A stretch of 6,265 nt of DNA. Origin: Phycisphaerales bacterium (GTDB lineage: Bacteria > Planctomycetota > Phycisphaerae > Phycisphaerales > Phycisphaeraceae). Of the stretch, positions 4,316 to 6,265 are shown piece after piece. Location of the stretch: the NCBI GenBank assembly GCA_012031455.1, contig JAAUTM010000091.1:1-6265 (forward strand). Reading direction: 5' to 3'. How positions within the stretch are numbered: the stretch's first letter is position 1; each line of letters starts with the position of its first letter. The translations under genes and the position numbers were made by a program. The notes beneath the pieces were generated by a model. It did not search any database. It was not told the origin of the DNA and saw nothing but the letters and a program-made list of their open reading frames with translations.

Positions 4316-5118
4316 ATGACACCTAGCCAGTACTCTCGATCTTCGCACTCTAGGATCGGATTCACGCTTATTGAACTACTGGTGGTGATCAGCATCATCG
4401 CCCTGCTCATCGGCATCTTGTTGCCTGCTCTTAGTCAGGCCCGTAAATCCGGCTGGGCGGTCAACTCGCTTGCCAACACTCGTTCGTGGGGTCAGGGTAC
4501 GCATCTATTTCTTAATGATCATCAATTCATCCTGCCATGGGAGGGGGAGAAACTCAGTATCCTCGATAACTACCCCCAGAAGATGTGGTGGGGCAACGCA
4601 TTACCACCTTACGTGGGACAGCCCGAGTATTCCCAGTTATGGCTGCAGGCTATGTCCGCTGGGCTACCAGTACCACAACCACCATTAAAGATGATTTTTA
4701 TCGATCTTCTGCAATGATCGGACCAGAGCAATTGGGTGCTTGGACACCAAAAACGATCCCGTACTATTTCTCGTATGCATGGAACGCAGACTTAGCTGAG
4801 GGCGGTATAAAACCGGTCAATATCAATGGTCTTAATCGCTTAAGGTACGACGATATTCGCACACCGTCGAAAGCCATACTTTTCTTCGAACTTCGTGCCG
4901 CTTCTGCAGAACTCGATTTCCTTCCCGCAGATGCTCCTTACTACTACGAGCGTAATGAAAAAGACTTATTACGTATGAAGGGAGACGAGAAGCACTTCGC
5001 TGGTCGTCACTTTCAAGGTGGCCATCTGGCCTACGCAGACGGTCACGCAGCTCACCGTAAGTGGGTTGTGTCCTATGAGGCCAACGATTGGGCGGCTGAT
5101 GGGACAGCAGGAGATTGA
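4316..5118 (+). pseudogene. Prepilin-type protein with H-X9-DG motif, broken by one frameshift
   Basis: The protein belongs to the type IV pilin-like family with an N-terminal cleavage/methylation signal and C-terminal H-X9-DG motif, abundant in Planctomycetota and Verrucomicrobiota. From ATG 4316, SRIG-FTLIELLVV gives a 15-residue leader cut after Gly15 by prepilin peptidase, with Glu20 at mature position 5 and a hydrophobic stretch to ALSQAR. ATG 4310 is equally possible; neither has a good ribosome-binding site. The first frame ends at TGA 4715-4717 after the family-typical KMIFID; the rest continues in another frame from SAMIGPEQ to 5118. One extra base after GAT 4703-4705 gives IFIDPSAM and a 267-residue protein. 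In that numbering His232 and Asp242-Gly243 form H-X9-DG. Native role: exported, membrane-anchored pseudopilin-like surface protein of unknown function. It is either a pseudogene or a sequencing error. Confidence 0.72.
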
Positions 5119-5260
5119 TACTCTTTTATGCGCAGAGATCTATATACATACCTACTGAATGGTTAATAGACTGCTTCATAACCTGAGCATATTGTTGCAT
5201 CGCGTGTGTCGAAGCTACCTTTGCTCATAATGTTGTCCAAATAGGGACAGGAGAATGGAA
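5119..5260 (+). promoter_or_regulatory. Intergenic region with a weak -10 box for the PEP-CTERM gene
   Basis: CATAAT (5226-5231) matches the -10 consensus in five of six bases and lies about 30 bases before the coding start, but no good -35 box is correctly spaced. AGGAG (5249-5253) is the ribosome-binding site. No terminator was seen after the prepilin gene at 5118. Confidence 0.25.
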
Positions 5261-6028
5261 ATGTTGAATAGAATGATTCGTACGACGCTAGGAATAGTGA
5301 TGGCCACGTCCGCAGCGACCTTCATTGAGCAGACTGTAGAGGCTAAACTCATCCTTACAAGCGTATTCGACACGACACGTGGGGGCAGGGGCGTTGAAGT
5401 ATATGTCACGGAAGACGTAATTGATCTAAGCCATTATGCTGTGTCCCGCGGTACCAATGGCAGGGTTATCAAGGGGTTACCTGGCGCGGATGAAGATGAA
5501 CTTGAACCCGTTTTCATATTTCCTACCATCACTGCTTCTGCTGGCACATTTCTTACACTGGGTAATGAGTCAAGAGACTTCCCGCTTTACTTCGGATTCG
5601 AAGCAGACTATTACAATACGAAACTGAGTTTTGATGGTGACGATACTGCAGCTATCTTACGGCGTGATACATCAAGCTCAACAGGTTGGTCGATCCTCGA
5701 CATACTCGGTACCCAAGACATTCCCGAGACCCCACCTGCCATAGATACCGCATGGAATTACCAGGACAGTTGGATATATCGTAAGAATGGCACTACCGCC
5801 AAGAATGTCTTTGACCTCAATGATTGGTTCTACCCCACTTCCGGTAATCCACAATCGGACCACCTCGATGGTATCCCAAAGGCTTTAGCTGGTGGTACAG
5901 GCGGATTTAATGGTTGGGGTGGTACCGAACCAGTACCACTCGGTAGCTACCAAGTTCCAGAACCGTCAAGCATAGCATTGATTGCTGTGGCTGGAGCAAT
6001 GACCTTAGCACGACGTCGCAAGGTATAA
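5261..6028 (+). CDS. Exported PEP-CTERM protein with a lamin-tail-like body
   Basis: A 255-residue exported protein. ATG 5261 is preferred because AGGAG (5249-5253) lies seven bases upstream; ATG 5255 is too close. An N-terminal signal peptide (about residues 1-27: basic start, then IVMATSAATFIEQ, cut near VEA-K) sends it through Sec. The C-terminus is a complete sorting tail: VPEPSS, a hydrophobic segment (IALIAVAGAMTLA) and a basic end (RRRK), recognised by an exosortase that removes the tail and releases or anchors the protein outside. The middle resembles secreted lamin-tail domains: VEVYVTEDVIDLSHYAVSR near the start, FDGDDTAAILRR, an I-D-I-L-G strand, DSWIYRKNGTT, and DLNDWFYP at the end. 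The PEP-CTERM call is firm, the lamin-tail assignment tentative. No catalytic motif is seen, so a structural or adhesive role is likely. The frame is intact, unlike the gene before it. Confidence 0.85.
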   Translation: MLNRMIRTTLGIVMATSAATFIEQTVEAKLILTSVFDTTRGGRGVEVYVTEDVIDLSHYAVSRGTNGRVIKGLPGADEDELEPVFIFPTITASAGTFLTLGNESRDFPLYFGFEADYYNTKLSFDGDDTAAILRRDTSSSTGWSILDILGTQDIPETPPAIDTAWNYQDSWIYRKNGTTAKNVFDLNDWFYPTSGNPQSDHLDGIPKALAGGTGGFNGWGGTEPVPLGSYQVPEPSSIALIAVAGAMTLARRRKV

Positions 6029-6060
6029 TTTACTTATTGGGGTATCCTTAGTCAATCAAA

Positions 6061-6075
6061 TGCATATACCATGCA
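6061..6075 (+). repeat. Small inverted repeat after the PEP-CTERM gene
   Basis: TGCAT-ATACC-ATGCA forms a 5-bp stem 32 bases after the stop codon. No T-run follows, so it is at most a weak transcription or mRNA-stability element. Confidence 0.25.
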
Positions 6076-6109
6076 GCATTATACTCATACTATAAGAAGA
6101 GTTCTTAAG

Positions 6110-6265
6110 ATGAAATATCAACTAATATGTAAAACATTCCTGCTGTCAGCCGCATTAGGGAGGAGCACTATTCCCATATGCGAGGCATCAGTTGATGATA
6201 TCACCTTCCTGCATGTTCTAGACAATAAAACACTATATGATGCAGAGGTCATAAATTTCCTGGGG
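6110..6265 (+). CDS. Secreted protein, N-terminal part only (cut by window end)
   Basis: The ORF opens at ATG 6110 and stays open for 52 codons to the window end. A modest ribosome-binding site AGAAGAG (6095-6101) lies eight bases upstream. The first residues, MKYQLICKTFLLSAALG, then a possible cleavage after CEA at about residue 26, look like a signal peptide. The mature part begins SVDDITFLHVLDNKTLYDA and is not recognised. Following a PEP-CTERM gene, it may be another surface protein whose sorting tail lies beyond the window. The region is AT-rich (23 of 60 GC in 6181-6240), as is usual for this end of the window. Confidence 0.55.
   Translation, partial: MKYQLICKTFLLSAALGRSTIPICEASVDDITFLHVLDNKTLYDAEVINFLG

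Overview
The window looks like an accessory, partly decayed region of a Gram-negative bacterium, most likely from the Planctomycetota-Verrucomicrobiota-Lentisphaerota group. The evidence is the right half: a prepilin-type protein with an N-terminal methylation signal and a C-terminal H-X9-DG motif, then an exported protein ending in a PEP-CTERM sorting tail, then the start of another exported protein. This combination is typical of those phyla. The phylum is an inference; no rRNA or housekeeping gene is present to fix it.

Left part (1-2127). A minus-strand gene encodes a replication-protein-like winged helix followed by a long Glu/Pro-rich acidic tail that runs off the left edge. Its reading frame is broken at two four-base homopolymer runs. 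Divergent from it, across about 200 bases packed with inverted repeats, lies a 141-residue coiled-coil plus winged-helix protein. Downstream (1568-2127) is a regulatory-looking stretch with a promoter, GGTACC-type direct repeats, a ribosome-binding site with a 14-codon leader ORF overlapping a 58-codon ORF, and repeats leading into the next operon.

Middle (2128-3884). A compact, intact three-gene operon, hipB-hipS-hipT, is a tripartite HipBST-type toxin-antitoxin system: HTH DNA-binding protein, detached HipA N-terminal subdomain as antitoxin, and a short HipA-family Ser/Thr kinase toxin. The genes overlap by 4 and 11 bases. The coding part is clearly GC-rich (40 of 60 bases in 2221-2280) while its upstream region is AT-rich (18 of 60 GC in 2041-2100). 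The orphan C-terminal end of a family A (phage-type) DNA polymerase begins about 40 bases after hipT.

Right part (3885-6265). A gene-poor stretch with several inverted repeats leads to a frameshifted prepilin-type gene, an intact PEP-CTERM protein with a lamin-tail-like body, and the N-terminus of a secreted protein cut by the window end. These right-hand genes are less GC-rich and show no functional link to the TA operon.

The likely reading is a mosaic: plasmid- or phage-derived regulatory/replication genes, a toxin-antitoxin cassette and a phage polymerase remnant next to chromosomal surface-protein genes. Every broken frame found (three clear, one or two possible) is repaired by adding one base, which suggests either real decay or systematic base loss in the assembly.
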